Shown here piece after piece: positions 52,968 through 62,071 of a stretch of DNA of 64,000 nt. The stretch spans positions 310,001-374,000 of the forward strand of contig CAKRQL010000004.1 of the NCBI GenBank assembly GCA_934393265.1. Direction: 5' to 3'. The stretch comes from an uncultured Eubacteriales bacterium (GTDB lineage: Bacteria; Bacillota; Clostridia; Oscillospirales; CAG-272). The translations under genes and the position numbers were made by a program. Each line of letters starts with the position of its first letter. The first letter of the stretch is position 1. Under the pieces are notes generated by a model, which saw only the letters and a program-made list of their open reading frames with translations, did not search any database and was not told the origin of the DNA.

Positions 52968-55589
52968 TTAGTCAAGCTCTTTTTTGAGCTCAAACAGGAG
53001 ATTCATTGCCTCAATGGGTGTTAAGGTGTTAAGATCTGTCTTACGGAGCTTTTCCGCGACATCATCCGATTTTGTGGCTGCTATCGCCGTAAAGAGATCC
53101 GGCTCACGCTCCTTTTGCGGTTTCACCGGGGCACTCTGCCTTGCGCCGCTCTCTATCTCGGAGAGAATTTCCCGCGCGCGTTTCACCACCTCGCGCGGGA
53201 CGCCCGCGAGCTTCGCAACCTCGATGCCGTAGGAGTCGTCCGTTCCTCCGCGGAGTATTTTACGCAGGAATATAAGGCTGTCTCCGCGCTTTTTCGCGGC
53301 TATATTGTAATTGACGATACCCGGGAAAAGCTCCTCCATATCCGTGAGCTCATGGTAGTGGGTCGCGAAGAGGGTCTTTGCCCCGATTTTCTGAGAATAT
53401 GTATACTCCACGACCGCACGGGCTATCGCCATGCCGTCAAAGGTGCTCGTTCCCCGCCCGACCTCGTCGTATATTATCAGTGAGCGTTTCGTGGCGTTTT
53501 TCAGTATATTCGACACCTCGTTCATCTCGAGCATGAAGGTAGACTGCCCGGAGGCAAGGTCGTCCGACGCGCCGACGCGGGTAAAGAGCTTATCGACTAT
53601 TCCTATCCTCGCCTCGCGCGCCGGGACGAAGGAGCCTATCTGCGCCATAATAACGATTATCGCAACCTGCCTCATATAGGTGGATTTACCCGCCATATTG
53701 GGACCGGTTATTATCATTACCTTATTGCCTGTACAATCAAGAGTGGTATCATTCGGGACGAAGTAGGAGCCCGAGACAAACTTCTCGACTACCGGGTGGC
53801 GTCCGTCCTTTATAACTATGCTGTCGGATATATCTATCTCCGGGCAGACATAGGAGTTTGCAACGGCGACATCGGCAAGCGAGCGGTACACATCAAGCTC
53901 GGCTATCATAGCCGCTGCAGCGCGCAAGCGCTCGCTGTTCTCGGAGACGAAGCCACGGAGGGTTGTGAATATATCGAACTCAAGAGCGACAAGCTTCTCG
54001 CCCGCGCCGAGTATCGTGCTCTCCATTTCTTTCAGCTCCTGCGTTATATATCTTTCGCAGTTTGTGAGCGTCTGCTTTCTTATGTATCTGTCCGGGACCT
54101 CCGAGGTCAGGGATTTTGTGACCTCGATATAATAGCCGAAAACCTTGTTATACGAGACCTTCAGCGACTTTATGCCCGTCTCCTCGCGCTCCCGCTGTTC
54201 TATGGACGCCATAATATCGCTCCCGTGTCCCATGACGGAGCGGTAGTAATCAACATCGGCGTTGAAGCCGTCGCGTATCATCCCCCCCTCACGCACGGTG
54301 AACGGCGGGGTATCGACTATCGCGCGGGAGAGCATGTCCCGCACATCGTCAAGCGTGTCGAGCTCCCCGGATATTTCGCGTATCGCGTCCGAATCGAGGG
54401 TTGACATCAGCTTCTTTATTTCCGGTAGGGTCGCAATGCTCTGACATATTGCGCGAAGGTCCTTTGCATTCGCGGTGCCGTACACCGTCTTCGCCGTCAG
54501 ACGCTCTATATCGAGGGTATCGGCAAGGAGCGCGGTGAGCTTTTCCGCCGCGGCGCGGTCCTTTACGAACGCCGTTACGGCGCGCTGTCGTCTTATGACG
54601 GCGGCAGGGTCAAGGAGCGGCTTTGTTATCCACGTGCGGATAAGCCGCTTCCCCATTGCGGTTTCCGTTTTATCAAGCACCCAGAGGAGCGAGCCGCGCT
54701 TTTCCTTTGTTCTCATGGACTCGGTAAGCTCGAGATTCCTCCTCGTGTTCGGGTCAAGCTCGAGATACTGTCCCTTTGAATAGACGTTCAGTCCTCTTAC
54801 GAAAGAGACATCGGTTTTCTGCGTCTCGCGTATGTAGAGGAGCAGAGCACCGACCGCCATCACCGTCTCCGGATTTGTGAGCCTGTCCGCCTCGTCCGAA
54901 TAGGTCTTTTTCGTCAGGTCGCGGCATATATCGTATGAGAAGAGCCGCTTTGCCCCATCTGTCAGAAGCACATCGCGGTGAGCGGAAAGATAGTCCTTTA
55001 TTTCCGGGAAATCGGCGGCAGGAACATTCGTCAGTATCTCTTTTGGGCGATAGCCGGACAGCTCGTTCTGCACGGCGGCAGCGGCTCCGTCCCCGTCGAT
55101 ATACGTGGCGAACACATCTCCCGTCGATATATCGCCGAAAGCGAGCGCGACCCCGGAGCTCCCGCGGCAGAGGGCGGCGAGAAAGTTATTCTGCCCCTCG
55201 TTGAGAAGCTCGCCATCCGTCACCGTACCCGGGGTCACAACCCGGACAACCTCCCGCTTTACAAGTCCTACCGCGGTCTTTGGGTCCTCGACCTGCTCGC
55301 AGACCGCGACCTTATACCCGCGCTCCACGAGCTTTCCGATGTAGACGTCCGCCTTATGAAACGGGACGCCGCACATTGCCGCCCTCCGCCCCTCTCCGCA
55401 GTCGCGGGAGGTAAGCGTCAGCTCCAGCTCACGCGAGGCGGTCAGCGCGTCGTCAAAAAAGCACTCGTAAAAGTCGCCGAGGCGGTACATTAAGATATAC
55501 CCCTCATACTCACGCTTTACGGCGATGTACTGCTGCATCATCGGGGAAAATGTTTCGTTGTAATCAAGCTTGTTTACGATATCTGCCAT
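52968..55589 (-). CDS. mutS: DNA mismatch repair protein MutS
   Basis: An 873-residue mismatch sensor. The N-terminal domain has the mismatch-binding Phe-x-Glu as DFYECFFDDA in YRLGDFYEC, and the C-terminal ATPase has Walker A GPNMAGKSTYMRQ, the ASDDLASGQSTFMLEM block and DEVGRGTSTFDGMAI. The last 50 residues include the dimer helix region. GGAAGGAC precedes the ATG. It is 59 bases after the ylbF-like gene, the common miaB-ymcA-mutS-mutL arrangement. Confidence 0.98.
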   Translation of the reverse strand: MADIVNKLDYNETFSPMMQQYIAVKREYEGYILMYRLGDFYECFFDDALTASRELELTLTSRDCGEGRRAAMCGVPFHKADVYIGKLVERGYKVAVCEQVEDPKTAVGLVKREVVRVVTPGTVTDGELLNEGQNNFLAALCRGSSGVALAFGDISTGDVFATYIDGDGAAAAVQNELSGYRPKEILTNVPAADFPEIKDYLSAHRDVLLTDGAKRLFSYDICRDLTKKTYSDEADRLTNPETVMAVGALLLYIRETQKTDVSFVRGLNVYSKGQYLELDPNTRRNLELTESMRTKEKRGSLLWVLDKTETAMGKRLIRTWITKPLLDPAAVIRRQRAVTAFVKDRAAAEKLTALLADTLDIERLTAKTVYGTANAKDLRAICQSIATLPEIKKLMSTLDSDAIREISGELDTLDDVRDMLSRAIVDTPPFTVREGGMIRDGFNADVDYYRSVMGHGSDIMASIEQREREETGIKSLKVSYNKVFGYYIEVTKSLTSEVPDRYIRKQTLTNCERYITQELKEMESTILGAGEKLVALEFDIFTTLRGFVSENSERLRAAAAMIAELDVYRSLADVAVANSYVCPEIDISDSIVIKDGRHPVVEKFVSGSYFVPNDTTLDCTGNKVMIITGPNMAGKSTYMRQVAIIVIMAQIGSFVPAREARIGIVDKLFTRVGASDDLASGQSTFMLEMNEVSNILKNATKRSLIIYDEVGRGTSTFDGMAIARAVVEYTYSQKIGAKTLFATHYHELTDMEELFPGIVNYNIAAKKRGDSLIFLRKILRGGTDDSYGIEVAKLAGVPREVVKRAREILSEIESGARQSAPVKPQKEREPDLFTAIAATKSDDVAEKLRKTDLNTLTPIEAMNLLFELKKELD

Positions 55590-55648
55590 TGCCTTTTGTC
55601 CTTCCGTATGGCATTTCTGCCCTCGGTTTAATTGCTTTTATATGTTTT

Positions 55649-56041
55649 TCAGTGTGAACAACCGCCGCAGGTGGAGCAGTCATGCGTGCACTCCGACGGG
55701 CGCTCTCCGGTTATGCAGAATTTTATCTCCGCATTTACCTTTGCCATTATATCATTTACGTTCTTCTGTGCGGAGGTGAAGTCGGTGTAATGCTTATTCG
55801 CAAATATCTTTCCGGTTAACTCCTCGAGCTTCTCTCTGAGGCTCGTTACCACGGCGGCGTCCTGCTCTTCCTTTGAAAACTGCTCGCCGAGGAGCTGACG
55901 GTCTGTCTCGTATTCGCGGAGCAGCGCGCCGAGGTCCGTATCCGCGTCGTATGCGTCCTTTGCGGCGACGAGACGGCGCATAGCGTCGGAGGCGGCTATT
56001 TTCTCTCCGAGCTCGTGTGCTTTTGCAATTATTTCATCCAT
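55649..56041 (-). CDS. YlbF/YmcA (RicA/RicF) family protein with Cys-rich tail
   Basis: A 130-residue helical protein of the YlbF/YmcA family. The helical body (ASDAMRRLVAAKDAYDADT and so on) is followed by a tail CTHDCSTCGGCSH. In B. subtilis the RicA-RicF-RicT complex binds iron-sulfur clusters and promotes mRNA maturation by RNase Y; the tail here could supply cluster ligands. Its position between miaB and mutS equals that of B. subtilis ymcA (ricA). GTGAG is the only ribosome signal. The partner ricT is not in the window. Confidence 0.88.
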   Translation of the reverse strand: MDEIIAKAHELGEKIAASDAMRRLVAAKDAYDADTDLGALLREYETDRQLLGEQFSKEEQDAAVVTSLREKLEELTGKIFANKHYTDFTSAQKNVNDIMAKVNAEIKFCITGERPSECTHDCSTCGGCSH

Positions 56042-56078
56042 TTTTTTATCTCACTTTCGTTATTCATTATGTAGCATT

Positions 56079-57464
56079 TTAATTTTCCGCGGGCTCGCCG
56101 AACAGGTTAAAGGGTGCGGCACGGGTAATTTTTATCTTAATGAAATCTCCCGGAGCCGCCGTATCGGAGCGGAAGTGAACGAGCTTATTCCCCGGTGTTC
56201 TCCCCGAGAGCAGCCGCCCGTCTCCGTCCACCTTTTCGCTGTCGGTGAGGACGCACTGTACCGTCCCGACATATTCCGTATTCTTCGCAAGAGATATTTC
56301 ATCCTGCATGCGGAGGAGTCTGCCTATACGCTCGCTCTTCACATCCGCCGGTATCTGACAGTCCATTTTCGCGGCGCGCGTCCCCTCTCTCGGAGAGTAT
56401 ATAAATGCGTAGACCATATCATACCTTACGGTGCGGAGCATGTCAAGAGTCTCTGAAAATTCCTCCTCGGTCTCCCCGGGAAAGCCTACGATTATATCGG
56501 TGCTTATTACTATACCGGGTATTTTCTGCCGAAGCTTTTCTACCGTATTAAGATATTTCTCGCAGTTGTAGGTTCTGTTCATCTCATGGAGTATCCGGTC
56601 GGAGCCCGACTGGAGCGGGAGATGAAAGTACGGGGGGATTTTGTCGCCGCGCTCTGCCATTATATCTATCAGTGCATCGGAGACATCCTTCGGGTGACTC
56701 GTCATAAAGCGGACGCGGTAGTCTCCCGGAATGTCGGTTATCCTCCGGAGGAGCCCGGCAAAATCGGTGTCCGACGAATAGGAATTCACATTCTGCCCGA
56801 GGAGGGTTATCTCGCGGCAGCCGCCGTCGATAAGCCCGCGGCACTCGGCTATTACATCTGCGCTGTTGCGGCTCCTCTCCCTGCCGCGGACATACGGGAC
56901 AATGCAGTATGAGCAGAAGTTGTTACAGCCGTACATTACGGAGACCCACGCGCGGTGTTCCCCGGCGCGCTCGGTAGGTATACCCTCTACGACGTCGCCC
57001 TTATCGGTGCCTATGACGAAAACGCGCTCTGAATTTGCGACGCGCCACATGACCTCCGGCAGGCGGGATATCATATTCGGCTCTATTGTGAATGAGACAT
57101 ACTTGAAAGCGCGGCGGAGAAGATCAACGGTCCCCTGTTCTGCCGCCATGCAGCCGACGACGCCGATTATCACGGAGGGGTCAGCCTCCTTTTTACCCCG
57201 GAGCTTTCCGAGCATGGAGAGCACCTTGTTCTCCGCGTGCGCACGGACGGCGCAGGTGTTCATTATAATCACATCCGCCTCCTCCGGCGACGGGGCGGTC
57301 GTATAGCCCATATCCGTGAGCATACCGCGCAGCTTCTCACTGTCCGCTTCGTTCTGCTGACAGCCGAAGGTTATAACGTATGCCGAGCGGGCGGCGGGAG
57401 TATTCATTTCTCTTACAAGTCCGGTGTATTTCATGACGCCGGTATCACGAAGGTTTACTATCAT
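56079..57464 (-). CDS. miaB: tRNA-2-methylthio-N6-dimethylallyladenosine synthase MiaB
   Basis: A 461-residue radical SAM methylthiotransferase acting on i6A37 of tRNAs reading UNN codons. The N-terminal UPF0004 domain has VITFGCQQNEADSEKL, the radical SAM cluster motif is CNNFCSYC within VMYGCNNFCSYCIVPYVRG, and a C-terminal TRAM domain ends in FIKIKITRAAPFNLFGE. The ATG at 57464 is kept; inner Met codons at 11 and 20 lack a better ribosome site. dxs ends 31 bases upstream. Confidence 0.96.
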   Translation of the reverse strand: MIVNLRDTGVMKYTGLVREMNTPAARSAYVITFGCQQNEADSEKLRGMLTDMGYTTAPSPEEADVIIMNTCAVRAHAENKVLSMLGKLRGKKEADPSVIIGVVGCMAAEQGTVDLLRRAFKYVSFTIEPNMISRLPEVMWRVANSERVFVIGTDKGDVVEGIPTERAGEHRAWVSVMYGCNNFCSYCIVPYVRGRERSRNSADVIAECRGLIDGGCREITLLGQNVNSYSSDTDFAGLLRRITDIPGDYRVRFMTSHPKDVSDALIDIMAERGDKIPPYFHLPLQSGSDRILHEMNRTYNCEKYLNTVEKLRQKIPGIVISTDIIVGFPGETEEEFSETLDMLRTVRYDMVYAFIYSPREGTRAAKMDCQIPADVKSERIGRLLRMQDEISLAKNTEYVGTVQCVLTDSEKVDGDGRLLSGRTPGNKLVHFRSDTAAPGDFIKIKITRAAPFNLFGEPAEN

Positions 57465-57495
57465 ATTATATCCGTTTCAGTCAAAGAAAAACATT

Positions 57496-59358
57496 TTATT
57501 CCTCAAAGGATGCAACGATACGGCGCGGAGAGAGCCCGGCGAAGTCGTATATATCCGTCGGCTCTGTCGGTGATACAAAGGTGCCGTCTATCGCAAGTAT
57601 GCGGTAATCCACGCCGATAAGAGCACTCCGCTCTGTCAGAACGGAGCCGAGTATCATTCCGGCACCGCCGTTCTTTATCCCCTCCTCGACAAAGCGGACA
57701 TGTCGCGCGCCGCATATCAATGGTATCACGCTCTCCGCGAGCCTGTCATACGGGGCAAGCCGCTCGAGAAGCAGGACACCACACGGTCGCCCGGAGGTCG
57801 CAAGGATATCTGCGGCTGAAAGCGCGCTGTCGGTTATCCTGCCGTAGGTTATTATCACATTTTCCGGGACGGCAGAGGCGGAATAATTCGCGCGGACGCC
57901 GAAGCCCTCATAGTCTCCATCGGGGTAAAACTCACGGACTATGCGGGATGACTCTTCTGTGTTGGTATACCTGATCGCAAGCGGGAAATCCGCCACAGCC
58001 GCCTCATTTACGGCAGCGCGGAGCGAACCAAAGGTCGCGGGGGCGGCTATGTGCATGCCTGGGATTTCCGAGAGAAATGCCACATCGAATATACCGTGGT
58101 GGGTCGCGCCGTCCTCAGAGGCGAGCCCGGCGCGGTCGATTATAAATCTGACCGGGAGCCCCTGCAGGGCGACGTCATGGATTATGTTGTCGTAAGCGCG
58201 CTGAAGAAATGTCGAATATATGGCGACAAACGGCTTTATACCGTCGGCGGCGAGCCCCGCCGAGAAGGTAACGGCGTGCTCCTCCGCTATCCCGACGTCG
58301 AAATATCTCTCCGGAAAACGCTCCTCAAACGGGCGGAGCCCGGTGCCGAGCCCCATTGCGGCGGTTACGGCAACTATTTTTTTATCCCTCTCCGCACACT
58401 TTATCAGCTCGTCGCAGAACACGCGGTTAAAAGTCTCGCCCTCCGTTTTCCCGGGGTGGACACTGTGATATTTATCCGGCGATTTCTCTGCCGGGGCGTA
58501 GCCCTTGCCTTTCTTTGTACAGACGTGGACGACGCAGGTTTTGCCGGTATCCTTTGCAAGGCGGAGCTTCTCCTCCACCTTTTTGCAGTCGTTGCCGTTC
58601 ACGGGTCCGACATAAGAAAAGCCGAGCTGTTCAAAAAGGTTCTCACGATAGAATATCTTCTTTAACAGATCGCGTACTTTTTCGAGAAAGCGTGTCAGCG
58701 GCTTCCCTATCAGGGGCACGTGCGCGAGCGCGGACTTCGTCGTCTTTTTGAAGCGGGCATAGCCGCGGGAGACGCGGATACGCGAGAGATAGGAGGCGAA
58801 GGCACCGCGGGTCCTTGATATTGACATGCGGTTCTCGTTCAGAATTATTATGAGGCGCATATCCGGCTTGCAGTTATTCATCGCCTCATGTATCATGCCG
58901 CCGGTGAACGCGCCGTCACCCATCACGCAGACGGTGTATGCGTCGCTCCCCGAAAGCTTATCAGCCTCGGCAAATCCGAGCGCGGCGGAAAGAGAGGTCG
59001 AGGAATGACCTGCACCGAACGGGTCGTATTCGCTCTCGCGGCGGAGTGTGAAGCCCGAGAGCCCGCCCGGGGTACGGAGAGTATCGAATGCGTCCCTTCG
59101 CCCGGTTATCATTTTGTGGACATACGCCTGATGTCCCACATCGAATATTATGTGGTCATGCGGAGCGTCAAAGACCCGGTGTATCGCCACGGTGAGCTCG
59201 GTTATCCCGAGGTTTGAGGCGAGGTGCCCGCCGTGGCGCGTGACCTCCTCCACCATAAAATCCCGCGCCTCGGCGCAATATGCGGGGAGCTCCCGCCCGG
59301 TAAGGCTCTTCAACTCCTTAGGAGAATTGACGCGCGGGAGGTATTTATATTCTTTCAT
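57496..59358 (-). CDS. dxs: 1-deoxy-D-xylulose-5-phosphate synthase
   Basis: A 620-residue thiamine diphosphate enzyme starting the MEP isoprenoid route from pyruvate and glyceraldehyde 3-phosphate. Blocks seen are FDVGHQAYVHKMITGR, GAGHSSTSLSAALG, the cofactor motif GDGAFTGGMIHEAMNN and the transketolase-type PFVAIYSTFLQRAYD. The ATG at 59358 follows GGAGG by 12 bases; a GTG at 59370 directly abuts GGAGG and is less likely. Its start overlaps the end of the AraC-type gene by 14 bases, so the two are translationally linked. Confidence 0.97.
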   Translation of the reverse strand: MKEYKYLPRVNSPKELKSLTGRELPAYCAEARDFMVEEVTRHGGHLASNLGITELTVAIHRVFDAPHDHIIFDVGHQAYVHKMITGRRDAFDTLRTPGGLSGFTLRRESEYDPFGAGHSSTSLSAALGFAEADKLSGSDAYTVCVMGDGAFTGGMIHEAMNNCKPDMRLIIILNENRMSISRTRGAFASYLSRIRVSRGYARFKKTTKSALAHVPLIGKPLTRFLEKVRDLLKKIFYRENLFEQLGFSYVGPVNGNDCKKVEEKLRLAKDTGKTCVVHVCTKKGKGYAPAEKSPDKYHSVHPGKTEGETFNRVFCDELIKCAERDKKIVAVTAAMGLGTGLRPFEERFPERYFDVGIAEEHAVTFSAGLAADGIKPFVAIYSTFLQRAYDNIIHDVALQGLPVRFIIDRAGLASEDGATHHGIFDVAFLSEIPGMHIAAPATFGSLRAAVNEAAVADFPLAIRYTNTEESSRIVREFYPDGDYEGFGVRANYSASAVPENVIITYGRITDSALSAADILATSGRPCGVLLLERLAPYDRLAESVIPLICGARHVRFVEEGIKNGGAGMILGSVLTERSALIGVDYRILAIDGTFVSPTEPTDIYDFAGLSPRRIVASFEE

Positions 59359-60211
59359 TCTCTGCGTCACCCTCCTTTACGGACGTCAATACGGCACCAC
59401 GCTGCTTTGTCGCAGTATCCGTCGGCGCACAGCCGAGCAGCTTCACATACGCGCGGTAAAAGGCGGAATAATCGCCGAAGCCGACGCGGTACGCCGCGCC
59501 GGAGGCGGTCTCCCCCGACTCTATAAGCTGTTTTGCATACATCACACGTTTCTGATTTATATAGCCGTGGACGGATATACCGTTATACCGCTTGAAGGCG
59601 CGGCAGAGGTAGTATTTGCTTATAAAAAAGCGTTTTGAAAGCTCGTCAAGGCTTATGTTGCGGTCGATGTTGTCGTTCAGATACCTTATGACCCTGCCGC
59701 CGAGCTCCCCGTTATCCCGTGGCTGTACCGATGTTCCGGCAGTCGCAAGAATTAGCATAAGCTCACCGATAAGGAGATGCACCATTGCGTAACGCTCGTC
59801 CTGCGGGAGGACGCCCGCCTGCCCTATCCGTTCCATTATTCCTGCGACGTGCTGCGGTATACATGACGGCGGAAAATAGAGCACGGGCTGTCGCGCGCCG
59901 AACTTTGACGCGAATATATCGCCGACGGCACTCGGCAGCTCAGATGCCGGGAAGTGCGCGACGTAACGGCTGTAAACCGTTCTGTCCTCAAGCTCAAGAT
60001 AATGATATGTGAACGGAGGTATCAGCACGATGGTTCCTGGGCGCATGGAATACTCGTCCCCCTCTATTATAAACCTCGACTGTCCCTCGGTGATATAAAG
60101 CATCTCGTATCCGTCGTGACAATGGCGGGCGGAATAGTCCTCCTCCACCGGTGACTCAAAACGATAAAAGGCTGTTATATCGCCGTCGAGAACGCGCACT
60201 GTTTTATCCAT
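59345..60211 (-). CDS. AraC family transcriptional regulator with cupin sensor
   Basis: A 288-residue regulator. The N-terminal half is a cupin-type sensor (ARHCHDGYEMLYITEGQSRF, VLIPPFTYHYLEL) and the last 100 residues hold the double helix-turn-helix with ISLDELSKRFFISKYYLCRAF and ASGAAYRVGFGDYSAFYRAY. It is divergent from the sugar isomerase/dehydrogenase operon at 60388 across 176 bases with two good promoters and repeats, so it likely controls that operon in response to a sugar. Unusually it runs straight into dxs with a 14-base overlap. CGGAGGTG precedes the ATG. Confidence 0.93.
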   Translation of the reverse strand: MDKTVRVLDGDITAFYRFESPVEEDYSARHCHDGYEMLYITEGQSRFIIEGDEYSMRPGTIVLIPPFTYHYLELEDRTVYSRYVAHFPASELPSAVGDIFASKFGARQPVLYFPPSCIPQHVAGIMERIGQAGVLPQDERYAMVHLLIGELMLILATAGTSVQPRDNGELGGRVIRYLNDNIDRNISLDELSKRFFISKYYLCRAFKRYNGISVHGYINQKRVMYAKQLIESGETASGAAYRVGFGDYSAFYRAYVKLLGCAPTDTATKQRGAVLTSVKEGDAENERI

Positions 60212-60252
60212 ACCGCACCTCCGGTCTTACCTTCGATATTAAGACAACTTAT

Positions 60253-60281
60253 ATTCTATCACACCCGGTCAATTTTTGCAA
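60253..60281 (-). promoter_or_regulatory. Sigma-A promoter for the AraC gene and dxs cluster
   Basis: Minus-strand TTGCAA (60281-60276) and TAGAAT (60258-60253) are 17 bases apart with TGTGA before the -10. It is the only strong promoter seen ahead of the AraC-dxs-miaB-ylbF-mutS-mutL-tgt series. Confidence 0.7.
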
Positions 60282-60297
60282 TAGTTTTGGCAAGGTA

Positions 60298-60326
60298 TTC
60301 AATATCTTTTTCAATATAATATATTG
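60298..60326. promoter_or_regulatory. Candidate AraC operator: direct repeat and palindrome
   Basis: TTCAATAT occurs twice (60298-60305 and 60310-60317), one helical turn plus about two bases apart. The second copy runs into a perfect 15-base palindrome CAATATA-A-TATATTG (60312-60326) that overlaps the -35 box of the sugar operon. Direct repeats abutting the -35 are typical of AraC activator sites, but the tract is AT-rich. Confidence 0.4.
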
Positions 60327-60352
60327 CAAGTCGTGTACCGGTGTGGTAAAAT
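60324..60352 (+). promoter_or_regulatory. Sigma-A promoter of the sugar isomerase/dehydrogenase operon
   Basis: TTGCAA (60324-60329) and TAAAAT (60347-60352) have a 17-base spacer ending in TGTGG, an extended -10. A start near 60359 leaves a leader of about 29 bases with GGAGGAAC. Confidence 0.75.
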
Positions 60353-60387
60353 CGGGGTAGCAGAAAAAAATAACGGAGGAACAATCC

Positions 60388-61137
60388 ATGAAATTAGGAG
60401 CACAGTTCTATACCCTGCGCAACCGGGCGGCAACGCCGGAGGGACTGCGCGAATGCTTTAAGGTCATACACGATATAGGCTACGACAACGCACAGATGTC
60501 CGCAATATGCAAGGTGGAGCCGGAGTATCTGCGCGGACTCTCGGAGGAGTTTTCTCTTCCCATTGTCTGCACACACTCATCCTTTGACAGGATAACCGGG
60601 GACACCGACGCCCTGATACGGGAGCACAAAATCTACGGCTGTCCCGTAATAGGAATAGGAGGCATGCCCGGAGAGCTCCGCGGAAGCGTCGAGGGCGCGA
60701 GAGAATTTCTCAGAAGAATTTCGGAGCCCATGAAGAAGATAAACGACGCCGGGCTGAAATTTGCCTATCACAACCACTCGTTCGAGTTTGCAAACGACGG
60801 CAAGCCGGTCTTTGATATACTTATCGAGGAGGCACCGGAGCTGAATTTCATACTTGATACCTACTGGATAAAGTATGCCGGGCGCGACACGCTCTCCTAT
60901 ATAAGAAAGATAGGCGCCGCGCGCATGCAGAACGTGCACTTCAAGGACATGAGGTCCGAGCCGAAGGGCGACATCTGCCCCTGCGGTGACGGTGTTATAG
61001 ACTTCCGCCCGGTTATCGCGCTCTGCGACGAGCTCGGTATCCCAAATGCACTCGTCGAGCAGGACAACGCGCCCGACCTCGGCGATGAATTCCTCCAGAT
61101 GAAGTCGAGCCACGACTTCCTCCGTCCCCTTCTCTGA
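60388..61137 (+). CDS. Sugar phosphate isomerase/epimerase, xylose-isomerase-like TIM barrel
   Basis: A 249-residue TIM-barrel protein of the AP endonuclease 2/xylose isomerase superfamily. Expected metal ligands appear in KFAYHNHSFEF, FILDTYWIKYAG, MQNVHFKDM and LVEQDNAPD. Members isomerise or epimerise sugars or inososes, and some cleave C-glycosides with Gfo/Idh partners. No signal peptide. GGAGGAAC gives a strong start. First gene of an operon with a second such enzyme and two dehydrogenases; divergent AraC regulator. Confidence 0.9.
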   Translation: MKLGAQFYTLRNRAATPEGLRECFKVIHDIGYDNAQMSAICKVEPEYLRGLSEEFSLPIVCTHSSFDRITGDTDALIREHKIYGCPVIGIGGMPGELRGSVEGAREFLRRISEPMKKINDAGLKFAYHNHSFEFANDGKPVFDILIEEAPELNFILDTYWIKYAGRDTLSYIRKIGAARMQNVHFKDMRSEPKGDICPCGDGVIDFRPVIALCDELGIPNALVEQDNAPDLGDEFLQMKSSHDFLRPLL

Positions 61138-61183
61138 TAGCGTCGGCATAGCAACAAAGCACTGAAAGCCAAAGGAGAAAAGC

Positions 61184-62071
61184 ATGGCTGAATTTATATT
61201 TTCCGCTTTCGCCGACGAGGCGGGCGACTCTGTCGAAGAGCAAATAGCCGCGCTCCGCGAAAACGGAATACATCTTATCGAGCCCCGTTTCTTCGACAAG
61301 CGCGGCGTCCTCGACCTCACGGAAGAGGAGCTCACGGAGGTCAGACGCAAGCTCGACGCCGGGGGGATAACCGTCGGCTCGCTCGGTTCGCCTGTCGGAA
61401 AGTATGCGATAGACGGCGACTTTGACGAATACATGAACACGACCTTCCGTAGGGCACTCCGCGCCGCGGAAATCCTCGGCACGAAGAGGATGCGGATTTT
61501 CAGTTTTTTTGTACCGCAGGACACGTTCGCCGCACATCGCGACGAGGTCATGCGGAGAATGAATAAAATGGTGAGGGTCGCGGCGGAGTGCGGAATAATG
61601 CTCTGCCACGAAAACGAGACAGCAATTTACGGTCAGATGCCCGGCGAGGTACGCGAGCTGCTCACCGAGGTCCCGGGGCTCTACGGCATATTCGACCCGG
61701 CGAACTACATAATGAACGGCGCAAATCCCTATGAGGGGATAGGCGCGACGCTCATCCGCCCCGGATATCTCCACATAAAGGACGCAATATACAAAACGCA
61801 GACGATAGTCCCCGCCGGAGAGGGAGAGGGCGCGATAGGTGACATCATCGACATCGTCAACGGACACACGGACGGACGGGTCATGCTCACTCTTGAGCCG
61901 CACCTTGCGCTCTTTGCGGCGTTCAAAAGCATAGACGCGCACACGGAGCTGCGCGGCAACCACGTATTTAACAACAACCGGGAGGCATTCGACTGTGCTG
62001 TCAGGTCACTCGAAGCCCTCATGACCTCCCGCGGATACAGAAAGGACGGTAACGGAATATGGAAAAAGTAA
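61184..62071 (+). CDS. Second sugar phosphate isomerase/epimerase, TIM barrel
   Basis: A 295-residue relative of the first gene. Metal-binding candidates lie in MLCHENETAIYGQ, GIFDPANYIMNGA, YLHIKDAIY and MLTLEPHL. It differs enough from the first gene to suggest another substrate or step and not a recent copy. AAAGGAG precedes the ATG. Its last 13 bases overlap the first dehydrogenase gene, so the two products are coupled. Confidence 0.9.
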   Translation: MAEFIFSAFADEAGDSVEEQIAALRENGIHLIEPRFFDKRGVLDLTEEELTEVRRKLDAGGITVGSLGSPVGKYAIDGDFDEYMNTTFRRALRAAEILGTKRMRIFSFFVPQDTFAAHRDEVMRRMNKMVRVAAECGIMLCHENETAIYGQMPGEVRELLTEVPGLYGIFDPANYIMNGANPYEGIGATLIRPGYLHIKDAIYKTQTIVPAGEGEGAIGDIIDIVNGHTDGRVMLTLEPHLALFAAFKSIDAHTELRGNHVFNNNREAFDCAVRSLEALMTSRGYRKDGNGIWKK

